DNA of 64,000 nt from contig CAZIKF010000017.1 of assembly GCA_964539825.1 (NCBI GenBank), forward strand, positions 1 through 64,000. The letters run 5' to 3'. Under the pieces are notes generated by a model that had not been told where the DNA came from, made no database searches, and saw only the letters and a list, made by a program, of their open reading frames with translations. This stretch comes from CAZIKF01 sp964539825. GTDB lineage: Bacteria; Muiribacteriota; UBA6191. Below, piece after piece: positions 9,103 through 18,055 of this stretch. Position 1 is the first letter of the stretch, and each line of letters begins with the position of its first letter. A program made the translations under genes and the position numbers.

Positions 9103-9684
9103 TTAACGGTATTGGGACCGGGATCTAACAAATTCGAAACGAAATACCTTGGCTGCTCCCATTTTTTCTTCGAAAAAGAACCGGATACAATCACTGCCCA
9201 GGTTGTACTTGATCTCTTCCCTCAGGGGATCCATCTGAAAATTCGCCAAAAACCGATCTCTCTCCTGCTCATCTAAAGATCCCACCTGCACTAAAGCCTC
9301 AAATACAGCATCCTTCAAGATCATAACAGGAGCTTCTTTGAAGCATTTGCAGAGGATGTCACCAATAATAGGAATCTGTACTACCGGATCTCGGAAACTG
9401 ATTTGCTCAGGTACCTTCATATGACGTGGAAGTGCGTTTCGGCACATATCCACCGTGTGTCGATTTGATCCCAGGCTGATGAAGCGCATCGATCGATAAA
9501 TATCTGACTGGGACATCACTTTCTGCTCTTCGCTGAAGGTCAATATCCTGGTTTTTGAGAGTTCGGGAAGATAGGGAGTGATCTTTCGAGCAAGGGTCAT
9601 TAAACCTTCGACCCGTATACCTACTTCAGCTTCTACTTCCGGCCAGTTGCTTCCTGTGATACTACCAAAGCGTATTATTGACAA
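9103..9684 (-). CDS. Conserved-looking protein of unknown function
   Basis: 193 residues from a TTG start at 9684, chosen because a strong AGGGGAG ribosome site lies five bases upstream. I do not recognise a family. It looks soluble and mixed alpha/beta, with a hydrophobic stretch near PVVQIPIIGDILCKCF (about residues 100-115), then an acidic helical section (LDEQERDRFLANFQMDP) and a basic C-terminus. No signal peptide or membrane segment. The protein-like composition and clear ribosome site argue that it is a real gene. Confidence 0.6.
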   Translation of the reverse strand: MSIIRFGSITGSNWPEVEAEVGIRVEGLMTLARKITPYLPELSKTRILTFSEEQKVMSQSDIYRSMRFISLGSNRHTVDMCRNALPRHMKVPEQISFRDPVVQIPIIGDILCKCFKEAPVMILKDAVFEALVQVGSLDEQERDRFLANFQMDPLREEIKYNLGSDCIRFFFEEKMGAAKVFRFEFVRSRSQYR

Positions 9685-9872
9685 AATAACTCCCCTAAAA
9701 GTTTCGCGGACTGATTTTACGTAGACTGGGCCAGGATTTCAAGCAGGATTTATTTTAAAACTCCCTCATTTTTACTACGCCCCGAATCCATGACCAGGAA
9801 CAAGGATTATGTTAGTATCTTGGCCGAATCAAATCCACCTGGACCATTCTTACCTGACACGGAGCGACAGCC

Positions 9873-11204
9873 ATGTTTTCTGAGGTTCTTAAAATGCGTA
9901 AAGGATTCTTAAACCCAATCTTGTTTCTTCTGGGACTCACCATCAATTGTTTTGGAGCTGACATTGTCTGGTGGCACGCCATGGGAGGAACCCTCGGAGA
10001 AAAGGTAAACGAGATCGCATCACGGTTCAATAAGTCCCAATCAGAACATTCCATCAAACCCATCTATAAAGGTAACTACACCGAGACCATGACCGGAGCA
10101 GTGGCAGCCTTTAGAGCCAAAAAACATCCCCACATGGTACAGGTCTTTGAGGTGGGGACAGCCACTATGATGGCAGCCAAAGGAGCTATTTATCCCGCTT
10201 ACCAGGTCATGAAGGATGCTGGAATCCCCCTGAATCCTTCCGCCTATCTACAGGCTGTAACCGCCTATTACACCGATGCCAAGGGGAATTTGCTCTCCAT
10301 GCCCTTCAACAGTTCCACCCCGGTTCTCTATTACAATAAGGAAGCCTTTAGACTTGCAGGTCTGGATCCAGACCGCGGTCCTCGTACCTGGAATGAATTT
10401 GAAGACTATGCCAAGAAAATTCAAAAGGTCGGTTATCCTTGTGGATTTACCACCGGTTGGCAATCCTGGACCCAGCTTGAAAATTACTCCGCCTGGCACG
10501 ATCTGGCCTTCGCTTCCCTGGGAAATGGATTTAACGGTCTGAATTCCAGCCTGCTGATCAACAGCCCTGAGCATATCAAGCATGTGGAAACCCTGGCCCG
10601 GTGGCAGAAAAGCCGCATTTTTGACTATGGCGGCAGACGGTCAGACGCTGCTCCCAAGTTTTATAACGGAGAATGCGCCATGTATATCAATTCTTCCGCC
10701 TCCTATTCTCCAATCCGTGAGAATGTGCGCACCTTCCAGTTTGGAGTATCCATGCTTCCTTACTGGGAAGGAGCCAAGGGTGCTCCTCAAAATTCCATCA
10801 TTGGAGGAGCTTCCCTGTGGGTCCTGAGAGGACATAAACCCGAAGATTATAAGGCGGTCGCCAGCTTCTTTAGCTTTCTTACCAGTGCTGAGGTCCAGGC
10901 GGATTGGCACCAGTTCACCGGATATCTCCCCATCACACACACAGCCTATGAATTGAGTAGAGAACAGGGATTTTATAAGAAGAATCCCGGAACCGAAACC
11001 GCCATCCTACAACTCACTCACAAGAAGCCTACAGTACGCTCAAAGGGCATCAGACTGGGAAATTTTGTGCAAGTTAGAGATGTGATTAATGAAGAGCTGG
11101 AAGCCGTCTGGGGCGGACAGAAATCAGCGAGTAAGGGTCTGAATTCGGCTGTGAAGAGATCAGAGATTCTGCTTCGTAAATTCGAGAGGGCAAACAGCCG
11201 CTAA
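9873..11204 (+). CDS. ugpB: sn-Glycerol-3-phosphate ABC transporter, periplasmic binding protein
   Basis: 443 residues. A signal peptide ends near NCFGA, and the mature protein starts DIVWWHAMGGTLGEKVNEIA, typical of UgpB. Other family blocks are SMPFNSSTPVLYYNKEAF, YAKKIQKVGYPCGFTTGWQ, ENYSAWHDLAFAS and GGASLWVLRGHKPEDYKA. UgpB captures glycerol-3-phosphate or glycerophosphodiesters in the periplasm and hands them to UgpAE. ATG 9873 is used; ATG 9894, with GAGGT upstream, is also possible and gives a shorter signal peptide. First gene of a four-gene ugpBAEC operon. Confidence 0.93.
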   Translation: MFSEVLKMRKGFLNPILFLLGLTINCFGADIVWWHAMGGTLGEKVNEIASRFNKSQSEHSIKPIYKGNYTETMTGAVAAFRAKKHPHMVQVFEVGTATMMAAKGAIYPAYQVMKDAGIPLNPSAYLQAVTAYYTDAKGNLLSMPFNSSTPVLYYNKEAFRLAGLDPDRGPRTWNEFEDYAKKIQKVGYPCGFTTGWQSWTQLENYSAWHDLAFASLGNGFNGLNSSLLINSPEHIKHVETLARWQKSRIFDYGGRRSDAAPKFYNGECAMYINSSASYSPIRENVRTFQFGVSMLPYWEGAKGAPQNSIIGGASLWVLRGHKPEDYKAVASFFSFLTSAEVQADWHQFTGYLPITHTAYELSREQGFYKKNPGTETAILQLTHKKPTVRSKGIRLGNFVQVRDVINEELEAVWGGQKSASKGLNSAVKRSEILLRKFERANSR

Positions 11205-11223
11205 ACGCTCATTCGAGAACTCC

Positions 11224-12108
11224 ATGGTTAAGGATTCCGCCGCATTTCGACATAGGTTCCTTCCCTACCTACTCGTGGCCCCGCAGGTCACGATTACCCT
11301 GGTTTTTTTCATCTGGCCCGCTGCCCAGGCTCTCTACCAGTCTTTTCTGATAGAAGATGCTTTTGGACTATCAACGGAATTCGTCTGGTTCGAAAACTTC
11401 CAGTTTTTACTCAGTGATCCCGGCTACCTGCATTCCTTCAAAGTCACCATGGTTTTCGCTTCCTGTACCACATTTTTGTCCATGGGCGCGTCTTTGCTGC
11501 TTGCTGTAATGGCGGATCGAGTTATTCGCGGAGCAATGATCTACAAGACCTTTCTCATCTGGCCCTATGCGGTAGCTCCTGCAATCGCGGGTGTTTTGTG
11601 GTACTTTCTTTTCAATCCATCCATAGGGATACTGGCCTATGTTATCCAATCAGCAGGTTACGATTGGAATCACTATCTACAGGGATCAGATGCGATGATT
11701 CTGGTCATAATGGCGGCTGCCTGGAAGCAAATCAGCTATAACTTTCTCTTTTTTCTTGCTGGTTTGCAGTCGATACCCCGCTCTCTACTGGAAGCTGCTG
11801 CCATTGATGGTGCCAGTCCCTTTAAGAGATTCTGGACCGTAGTATTCCCGCTATTGTCACCCACTACTTTTTTCCTCCTGGTTGTCAATGTGGTTTATGC
11901 CTTTTTTGATACCTTTGGAATCATCCATGCCACAACTTCCGGCGGTCCCGCCGGGGCAACGGAAATTCTGGTCTATAAGGTTTTTAATGATGGTTTTATC
12001 GGGCTGGATCTCGGTGGTTCGGCGGCTCAATCCGTCCTTTTAATGTTCATGGTAGGGATTTTTACCATTCTCCAATTTCGCTATGTGGAAAAGAAGGTCG
12101 AATACTGA
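11224..12108 (+). CDS. ugpA: sn-Glycerol-3-phosphate ABC transporter permease UgpA
   Basis: 294 residues with six predicted membrane helices, of the MalF/UgpA permease type. The cytoplasmic EAA loop that docks on the ATPase is clear: EAAAIDGASPFKRFWTVVFP (near residues 198-217). The segment FGIIHATTSGGPAGATEILVYKVFNDGF is typical of UgpA. It forms the inner-membrane channel with UgpE. It starts 19 bases after ugpB, and its TGA overlaps the ATG of ugpE by one base, so translation is likely coupled. Confidence 0.93.
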   Translation: MVKDSAAFRHRFLPYLLVAPQVTITLVFFIWPAAQALYQSFLIEDAFGLSTEFVWFENFQFLLSDPGYLHSFKVTMVFASCTTFLSMGASLLLAVMADRVIRGAMIYKTFLIWPYAVAPAIAGVLWYFLFNPSIGILAYVIQSAGYDWNHYLQGSDAMILVIMAAAWKQISYNFLFFLAGLQSIPRSLLEAAAIDGASPFKRFWTVVFPLLSPTTFFLLVVNVVYAFFDTFGIIHATTSGGPAGATEILVYKVFNDGFIGLDLGGSAAQSVLLMFMVGIFTILQFRYVEKKVEY

Positions 12109-12956
12109 TGGTAGAAAACCGGCCAATCTTACGTTTTCTATCCCACCTGATTTTGATCCTTGGGGTTCTATGCGTGTTTTTACCCATCTGGATTGCATTT
12201 GTAGCCTCTACCCACGCCCCTCATGAACTCTTAAGTGCGCCAATACCCTGGCTGCCGGGTGATCAGTTTATCCAGAATTACTCGGAAGTACTTCAAGAAG
12301 GTGTTAGCGGTTCCGACTCCATTTCTGTTGCGAAGATGCTGTTTAACAGCATGATCATGGCCCTTTCCATCGCCATCGGAAAAATCTCCATTTCCATCCT
12401 GGCGGCCTATGCCATCGTATATTTTCAATTTCCCTTTCGAATGACGGTATTTTGGATTGTTTTCATGACTTTGATGCTCCCGGTTGAAGTCCGTATCGTA
12501 CCTACCTTCTCCGTGATCGCAAGCCTGGGACTGTTAAACTCCTACGCTGGCTTAAGCATCCCTCTCATTGCCAGTGCTACAGCTACTTTTCTATTCCGTC
12601 AATTCTTTATGACTATACCCAAAGAGCTCGTAGAAGCCGCAAAAATGGATCGTGCCGGTCCACTCAAGTTTTTCCGCGATATTCTTCTACCTCTATCCCG
12701 TACCAACCTGGCCGCGCTTTTCGTGATTCTCTTCACCTATGGGTGGAACCAGTACCTGTGGCCCCTGCTAGTGACTTCTGATGAATCCTACGCGACCATT
12801 GTGGTCAGCATTCAAAAAATGATGACGGCAGCGGAGTCAGAGCCCCAATGGCACCTCATCATGGCCACTTCGGTTCTGGCAATGATACCTCCCGTTCTGG
12901 TGGTTATTTTTATGCAGAAAGCGTTCGTCAAGGGACTCGTGGATACGGAGAAATAG
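12108..12956 (+). CDS. ugpE: sn-Glycerol-3-phosphate ABC transporter permease UgpE
   Basis: 282 residues, six membrane helices, MalG/UgpE type. An N-terminal helix (about 9-31) is followed by the periplasmic STHAPHELLSAPIPWLPGDQF segment and, near the C-terminus, the EAA loop EAAKMDRAGPLKFFRDILLP. The segment YGWNQYLWPLLVTSDESYATI is characteristic of this subunit. It pairs with UgpA in the inner membrane. It overlaps ugpA by one base and is followed by ugpC after 14 bases. Confidence 0.93.
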   Translation: MVENRPILRFLSHLILILGVLCVFLPIWIAFVASTHAPHELLSAPIPWLPGDQFIQNYSEVLQEGVSGSDSISVAKMLFNSMIMALSIAIGKISISILAAYAIVYFQFPFRMTVFWIVFMTLMLPVEVRIVPTFSVIASLGLLNSYAGLSIPLIASATATFLFRQFFMTIPKELVEAAKMDRAGPLKFFRDILLPLSRTNLAALFVILFTYGWNQYLWPLLVTSDESYATIVVSIQKMMTAAESEPQWHLIMATSVLAMIPPVLVVIFMQKAFVKGLVDTEK

Positions 12957-12970
12957 CAGAAAGGAATCCA

Positions 12971-14053
12971 ATGGCTACCGTACAGTTTGAACATGTTCGC
13001 AAGGTCTACCCAGGGGATGTAGAAGCCATCAAGGGTGTAGACGTCGAGATCAAAGATGGTGAGTTTATCGTCATCGTGGGTCCATCGGGATGTGGAAAAT
13101 CAACTCTGTTGAGAATGGTCGCCGGTCTGGAAACCATCAGCAGTGGAAATATTCGGATTGATACCAAAGTGGTAAATCATCTTGAGCCTGGGGAACGTGA
13201 CATCGCTATGGTGTTTCAGAATTACGCGCTCTATCCCCACATGAGTGTCTTTGAGAATATGGCCTACGGACTCAGAAACCAGGGAGTCCCCAGACCTGAA
13301 ATCAAACAGAGAGTCTTTGAGGTCAGCCAGATCCTGGAGCTAACAGATCTACTCTATAGAAGGCCGAGGGCTCTGTCTGGGGGACAAAGGCAGCGGGTAG
13401 CGATGGGCAGGGCAATTGTACGCGAACCAAAGGCCTTTCTCTTTGACGAACCCCTCTCCAACCTGGATGCTAAGCTCAGAGTTCAAATGCGCCTGGAAAT
13501 CAAACAGCTGCAAAGAAGATTGGGAACCACCTCCATTTATGTCACCCACGATCAGGTTGAAGCCATGACGCTTGCCGACAGACTCATTGTGATGAACCAG
13601 GGAGTCGCTGAACATATAGGTACGCCCATGGATGTATATGAGCGCCCATCCACCATGTTTGTAGCTAGCTTCATAGGCTCTCCCTCCATGAATTTTCTGC
13701 GGGCAACCGTTTCGGACGATCTGAGCTCTATACACCTGGACGGCGGACATACACTCAGGCTTCCCGAAAAGCCAACCCGCCTGGGTCAGCAGAGATCTGT
13801 AACCCTGGGGATAAGGCCGGAGCACATTGAGATCAGCGAGTATGAAGCTGAATCCATTCCCTTTGAAGTTGGGATGGTAGAAACGCTTGGGTCCGACAGC
13901 CTGCTATACGGCAAGATCCAGGGTGAAGATGAACTGCTCACGATCCGAGTTCCGGGAAGATATGAATTCAAGCCCGATGAAACCCTAAATCTGAAGTTAA
14001 ATGCAGAAAATTTCCATCTATTCGACGGAAATTCCCAAAAAAGAATTCAGTGA
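12971..14053 (+). CDS. ugpC: sn-Glycerol-3-phosphate ABC transporter ATPase UgpC
   Basis: 360 residues from ATG 12971, which has AGGA ten bases upstream; the open frame extends back into ugpE but that part is not coding. Motifs in order: Walker A GPSGCGKST (37-45), Q-loop Gln83, signature LSGGQ (135-139), Walker B AFLFDEP (155-161), D-loop LSNLDAKLR and H-loop His193. A C-terminal OB-type TOBE domain (about 235-355) follows, as in MalK/UgpC. It powers the UgpAE channel from the cytoplasmic side. Last gene of the operon. Confidence 0.95.
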   Translation: MATVQFEHVRKVYPGDVEAIKGVDVEIKDGEFIVIVGPSGCGKSTLLRMVAGLETISSGNIRIDTKVVNHLEPGERDIAMVFQNYALYPHMSVFENMAYGLRNQGVPRPEIKQRVFEVSQILELTDLLYRRPRALSGGQRQRVAMGRAIVREPKAFLFDEPLSNLDAKLRVQMRLEIKQLQRRLGTTSIYVTHDQVEAMTLADRLIVMNQGVAEHIGTPMDVYERPSTMFVASFIGSPSMNFLRATVSDDLSSIHLDGGHTLRLPEKPTRLGQQRSVTLGIRPEHIEISEYEAESIPFEVGMVETLGSDSLLYGKIQGEDELLTIRVPGRYEFKPDETLNLKLNAENFHLFDGNSQKRIQ

Positions 14054-14152
14054 ATTCCCTGGGTAGTCTGAGTTTTTTGGACAAGCATGATCAACAACCT
14101 CCACAGTTCACGCCACGATTTGATCTCGGTATCTAGAATTGTATTTTAGAAG

Positions 14153-14227
14153 CCGCGTTGCCCCCGGGTCCTGACGCCTCCGAAGTAAAGCTCTATGCAC
14201 GGGGGCCCCATCTACGGCCCCACCCGG
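14153..14227 (+). repeat. GC-rich repeat, short (deleted) copy, left flank of the 147-codon gene
   Basis: Bases 14153-14184 match the reverse complement of 15174-15205 with one mismatch in 32. Bases 14190-14227 match the reverse complement of 15001-15038 with one mismatch in 38. Between the two blocks this copy has 5 bases where the right-hand copy has 135. It lies in the 349-base gap between ugpC and the next gene; I see nothing else in that gap. Confidence 0.85.
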
Positions 14228-14402
14228 CTCTAAGCCTCGAAGGGGTGTTGTATTAGATGAACTGTCCTATCCAACCAAAACATGAGCTCTCAATGTGAAA
14301 TATCGAACAAGGCATACGCCAATCCCTCTGCAGTCTGCCATGCTATATTAAGGTGTTTAGGTACGAAGTAGATCCATCTAAAACCTTCGATATCCAATAG
14401 AA

Positions 14403-14846
14403 TTGGTTTCTCAAAGAGCAGAATCGGTATACAAATGGGCAATTGTATTTTCAATTCTGATTTTTGCTTCAATGCTCGTTGAACCAGACTGGTATAAAAG
14501 CACCTTTTCAATTTCTTCCCATAGCCTTTTCGAACATGACATCGTTCGAATACACTCATTGTCGATTGCTTCTTTTAGGTCTGCGTATCAGTGGATAAAC
14601 GGGCTTGAAGGGGGTGCTTGGGTCATTCTTGGTTTTTTAGTGCTACGGCGTGGCAAATGGTTGAATATTACAGCCATTGAGGGATACTATTTTTCCGCGT
14701 TTCTCTTATTCGGGATTAGCGACTTTATTGAAATGAATTCCTATCCAATCTGGCTAGGTGTCTGGAAAGTCGTAAACGTCTTCGTGTTACTCTTACTCCG
14801 TAGCTGGGTAATTCGGACAAAATACCCAGACTCAAAGGTCTACTGA
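14403..14846 (+). CDS. Small integral membrane protein of unknown function
   Basis: 147 residues from a TTG start (14403); a shorter ATG start at 14472 is possible. I do not recognise the family. About four hydrophobic segments are visible: VYKWAIVFSILIFASMLV (9-26), GGAWVILGFLVL (70-81), YYFSAFLLFGISDFI (95-109) and GVWKVVNVFVLLLLRSWVI (118-136). The charged loop between the first two carries several His residues (SSHSLFEHDIVRIHS). The gene stands alone and is bracketed by two GC-rich repeats in inverted orientation, so it may be a mobile or acquired cargo gene. Confidence 0.55.
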   Translation: MVSQRAESVYKWAIVFSILIFASMLVEPDWYKSTFSISSHSLFEHDIVRIHSLSIASFRSAYQWINGLEGGAWVILGFLVLRRGKWLNITAIEGYYFSAFLLFGISDFIEMNSYPIWLGVWKVVNVFVLLLLRSWVIRTKYPDSKVY

Positions 14847-15000
14847 GGAAATAGAAATTGAGGCTATTCAAGGATAGCACTTCAGCAAGAAGGCTACCGC
14901 GAAACTCGTAGCGGATATACTCCGTTTGCTCTTCCTCTAGGATGAAGATCTTTGACAGGGAAGGGTCATACTAAGAATTTATCACCACCGAGGATCAGAT

Positions 15001-15205
15001 CCGGGTGGGGCCGTAGATGGGGTCCCCGTGCATAGAGCGTTGCTTCGGATACAAGTTGTGTTACAGGGCAAATACACAGCAAACCACTTAACCGGCCGCA
15101 GGCGTAGACTGCGCCCGGGTTGTTCATGATGCCCCTTCCTTGATAGTCCGAACTCAGCGGCAGGAACGGGGTGTTCGGAGGCGTCAGGACCCGGAGGCAA
15201 CGCGG
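15001..15205 (-). repeat. GC-rich repeat, long copy in inverted orientation, right flank of the 147-codon gene
   Basis: The outer blocks 15001-15038 and 15174-15205 match the left copy at 14190-14227 and 14153-14184 in reverse complement, one mismatch each. The 135-base middle (15039-15173) is present only here. The element is visibly richer in GC than its surroundings. It has open frames on the minus strand, including a short frame with AAGGAAGGGG before an ATG near 15128, but I see no recognisable protein. It takes up much of the 515-base gap between the 147-codon gene and iorB; 14847-15000 shows nothing clear. Confidence 0.85.
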
Positions 15206-15263
15206 TTTATCCTATTACAAGATACATGCGTAACGTGCTCTCAAGGTTGGTATAAGATTAGTT

Positions 15264-15311
15264 CCCGCTATGAAAGCGGGCCCCTTGGATACCGCGATCA
15301 AGTCGCGGTAT
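15264..15311. repeat. REP-type double hairpin
   Basis: Two hairpins lie side by side: CCCGCT/AGCGGG (15264-15269 and 15275-15280) and ATACCGCGA/TCGCGGTAT (15289-15297 and 15303-15311). On the minus strand the conceptual translation around here reads VIPRLDRGIQ, a peptide often produced when REP-type palindromes of many proteobacteria are translated. It sits 51 bases past the 3' end of iorB and could also stop transcription or protect mRNA ends. Confidence 0.75.
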
Positions 15312-15361
15312 GACCTGTGGATGACCTCGGAGTCTGAATTCCCTGGTCGAGGTGGGTACGC

Positions 15362-17497
15362 TTATCCCATGAGGGGTAATTCGTAGATTCTCTTGTTGAT
15401 TACCCTTGAGACCGCGTTTACCAGGGCGGGTACTACTGCTGGTACCCCTGGTTCTCCACATCCTGCGGGGGGGTGCGCATTATCTATGATCTCGACTTCG
15501 ATTTGGGGCATTTCGTGGGCTCGAACCATCTGGTAATCATGGAAATTATTTTGCACGACCGCACCCTCGTGAAGATCAATTTTTCCATAATAGACCGCTG
15601 ACATTGCAAATACTGCTGCACCCTCCATCTGAGCTTTGACCGTGTCAGGATTCACATACTGACCAAGGTCAATCGTCAGCTGAATCTTCTTGATTTTCAA
15701 ATCCTCAAGTTTAGTACCCTCAGCCTCTACCACAGCGGCTACATAAGAACCGAAGCTATGGTGGCAGGCAAAGCCGAGTTTCTGTGTTGAAACGCGCTCA
15801 TTCCATTCGCTGAAATCCCTCACTTTTTTGATTACCGTTTTCATTCGGTCAACGGAATATCCACCAACCTCATCTCCGGATTTCAATAATGATAGATGAT
15901 ACTCAATTGGGTCTTGTCGAAGGGATTGAGCTATCTCATCCACGAAGCAATTTATCGCGAAGGCATGAAAAACATTACAAACCGCTCTTAACCAGCCTAT
16001 TCTCACGGGACTCTTCACGACCCCGGTTAAAACTTGCTTATTAGGAACGCTATAAAGGTTATTGGTGGCACCCATCCCAAGTTCCCAGGAGGCTGGGGTA
16101 GTGGAAGCCGGATTGAAAACTGTCATGATCGTTGGAAAGACACTTCTGTGTACCCAGGTTTGAATTTTAGTATCGATAAGGCTGGCGGTAAGTTGCTGGG
16201 CACAGGCGGCATGGTAAAACCCATGTTTTACCTCGTCCTCTCTTTGCCAGACCAGTTTTACAGGACGCTGAACTTTTTTGGCCGCCTGAACTGCCTCAAG
16301 AACAAAATCAGGCTGACTCTTGCGGCCAAATCCACCACCCAAAAAGGTCACATTGATCGTGACCTTTTCTTCTTCGATATTCAAAAAAGATGCTACCGCT
16401 TTTCTAATTCTCTGGGGGTCCTGGACGGGAGCCCACACTTCACAGCCTTTAGAGCTGACCCTGGCTGTTGCTACCAATGGTTCCATAGGCGAATGGGCTA
16501 AAAAGGGAGTAAAGTACTTCTTTGAAATGAAATCTTTCGTTTTAAACTTGGATACACTTCCCTTTGAACTTACAACCTGATCCGCAGCTTCAAGAGCTGA
16601 ATCCAATTGAGCTCTAAATCCCTTAGAATCCGTACTGTGAAATTGGGCGTCCTCCCATTCAATCTTCACTCTTTTTAACGCTTCAAAACATACATGGGTA
16701 GATTCCCCTACCACGCAAACCGCCGCATTGGAATTGATAGAATAGGCAACAGCTTCGAAGCTAAAAACATCCAGGACTCCTGGTATTTTTCTGACTTCTT
16801 TTGAGTCAAAACTCTTTAGACTGCCAAAGGGGTTTGGAGAGCGCTTGAGAGCCGCGTAAACCATTCCCTCCAACCTTACATCCATTCCATAAATAGATTT
16901 ACCGGAAATCATATCCGGTACATCTAAAAGGAGCTGCTTTTTGCCCAGAATTTTGAAATCAGAAGGATTCTTAAGCTCGGCATTGGCTGGTGAAGAGACT
17001 TTGGAAGCCAAGTCTAATAGCTGGCCATACTCAATCTTTGATTTTTGGTAAAAGACCGTGCCATTAGAAGTCTTAAGCTCGGAAGGTTTACATTTAAAAT
17101 GTAAGGCCGCTGCCTTGACGAAAATACTTCGGACGTTGGCCCCCACCTGACGCAGCCTGGTCCAATTGGCTCGAATGCTCTTAGAACCATCCGTATTTTG
17201 ATCCCCAAACTTTTGGTCTCCCTGGGCCTGGACAATTTGAATTTGATCAAGGTCTACATCCAGCTCCTCAGCAATCAGGCTTACTATGGCTGTGCGAGTT
17301 CCCTGCCCCATCTCAGAGCGATGACATACAATCTTGATGGGTCCTTTTTCAGAAAAACTCAGAAATAAGTGAGGACTGAAGTTTGAAGCTGTAACAGCTT
17401 TTGACTCGATGAAATTCACACCAAATATCAACCCTGTAGAGACAATACCGGTAAGCCTGAGAAAATCACGACGAGAAACAAGGTTTAGATCACTCAT
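15362..17497 (-). CDS. iorB: Isoquinoline 1-oxidoreductase-type molybdenum hydroxylase, large (beta) subunit
   Basis: 711 residues. The N-terminus has a Tat twin-arginine signal (SRRDFLRLTG) before a hydrophobic stretch, placing the enzyme in the periplasm. The body is the molybdopterin-cytosine-dinucleotide aldehyde-oxidase/IorB type: SEMGQGTRTAIVSLIAEELD, FLGGGFGRKSQPDF, VRIGWLRAVCNVFHAFAINCF and the late GCGEPGVPAVVPALVNAV, where the Glu of GEPG corresponds to the catalytic base of the family. It hydroxylates an N-heterocycle or oxidises an aldehyde with water as oxygen source; the true substrate is unknown. Its start overlaps the small-subunit gene by eight bases. Confidence 0.9.
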   Translation of the reverse strand: MSDLNLVSRRDFLRLTGIVSTGLIFGVNFIESKAVTASNFSPHLFLSFSEKGPIKIVCHRSEMGQGTRTAIVSLIAEELDVDLDQIQIVQAQGDQKFGDQNTDGSKSIRANWTRLRQVGANVRSIFVKAAALHFKCKPSELKTSNGTVFYQKSKIEYGQLLDLASKVSSPANAELKNPSDFKILGKKQLLLDVPDMISGKSIYGMDVRLEGMVYAALKRSPNPFGSLKSFDSKEVRKIPGVLDVFSFEAVAYSINSNAAVCVVGESTHVCFEALKRVKIEWEDAQFHSTDSKGFRAQLDSALEAADQVVSSKGSVSKFKTKDFISKKYFTPFLAHSPMEPLVATARVSSKGCEVWAPVQDPQRIRKAVASFLNIEEEKVTINVTFLGGGFGRKSQPDFVLEAVQAAKKVQRPVKLVWQREDEVKHGFYHAACAQQLTASLIDTKIQTWVHRSVFPTIMTVFNPASTTPASWELGMGATNNLYSVPNKQVLTGVVKSPVRIGWLRAVCNVFHAFAINCFVDEIAQSLRQDPIEYHLSLLKSGDEVGGYSVDRMKTVIKKVRDFSEWNERVSTQKLGFACHHSFGSYVAAVVEAEGTKLEDLKIKKIQLTIDLGQYVNPDTVKAQMEGAAVFAMSAVYYGKIDLHEGAVVQNNFHDYQMVRAHEMPQIEVEIIDNAHPPAGCGEPGVPAVVPALVNAVSRVINKRIYELPLMG

Positions 17498-17963
17498 GAT
17501 TTCCCTCTTTGTTTTTTACGGTTTCTATCGCATCTAAAATTCTTTGGTAGGTACCGCACCGACAAATATTTCCACTCATACCAAATCTTACGGCTTCCTT
17601 GTCTAAGTCAGGACTGGCGGTTAAAAGGGCAGTAGCATTCATCAGTTGTCCCGGTTGGCAATACCCGCACTGGGGAACATTTCCCTCTATCCAGGCACGT
17701 TTCAATTCTTGAAATTTTGGATGGTTTCCAATTCCTTCAATCGTGGTAATTTTCTGATCTTTGATAGAACCGAGGGCGACAGAGCAAGAGCGAATGGCAA
17801 CACCATTGAGATGAACTGTGCAGGCACCGCATAGTCCCTTCCCACACCCGAACTTAGTGCCTGTCAAACCCAAATGATCCCGCAGAACCCACAAGAGAGG
17901 AGTGGTTTTATCTACACTCAGCTCAAGTTGTTCGCGATTTAAGGTAAAGGAAGTTTTTTCCAT
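17490..17963 (-). CDS. iorA: Isoquinoline 1-oxidoreductase-type [2Fe-2S] small (alpha) subunit
   Basis: 157 residues. Eight cysteines have the spacing of xanthine-oxidase-family iron-sulfur subunits: Cys40, 45, 48 and 60 (plant-ferredoxin-type cluster, GCGKGLCGACTV) and Cys99, 102, 134 and 136 (CGYCQPGQ and CRCGTY). It passes electrons from the molybdenum centre of the large subunit to an acceptor, usually a cytochrome or the quinone pool in this branch. No signal of its own, so it probably travels with the Tat signal of IorB. It lies 92 bases after the aldehyde dehydrogenase gene, in the same direction. Confidence 0.92.
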   Translation of the reverse strand: MEKTSFTLNREQLELSVDKTTPLLWVLRDHLGLTGTKFGCGKGLCGACTVHLNGVAIRSCSVALGSIKDQKITTIEGIGNHPKFQELKRAWIEGNVPQCGYCQPGQLMNATALLTASPDLDKEAVRFGMSGNICRCGTYQRILDAIETVKNKEGNHE

Positions 17964-18055
17964 TCATTTCTCCCTACACTCAAGAAAAATTCAGAGCATG
18001 CTGGTCTTGAACTTAACCGATAGCCCTTCATGGACTCCTGACTACTTTGATTTCA

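Noticed and set aside
14982..15200. Minus-strand 72-codon frame in the long GC-rich repeat
   Set aside because: It lies wholly inside the repeat, has low-complexity Pro/Arg composition and no recognisable domain; treated as a by-product of the GC-rich repeat.
15258..15461. Minus-strand 67-codon frame containing VIPRLDRGIQ
   Set aside because: It is the translation of the REP-type palindrome and overlaps the 3' end of iorB in another frame; not a gene.
16034..16501. 155-codon frame opposite iorB
   Set aside because: Antisense shadow of a well-supported gene; no recognisable domain.
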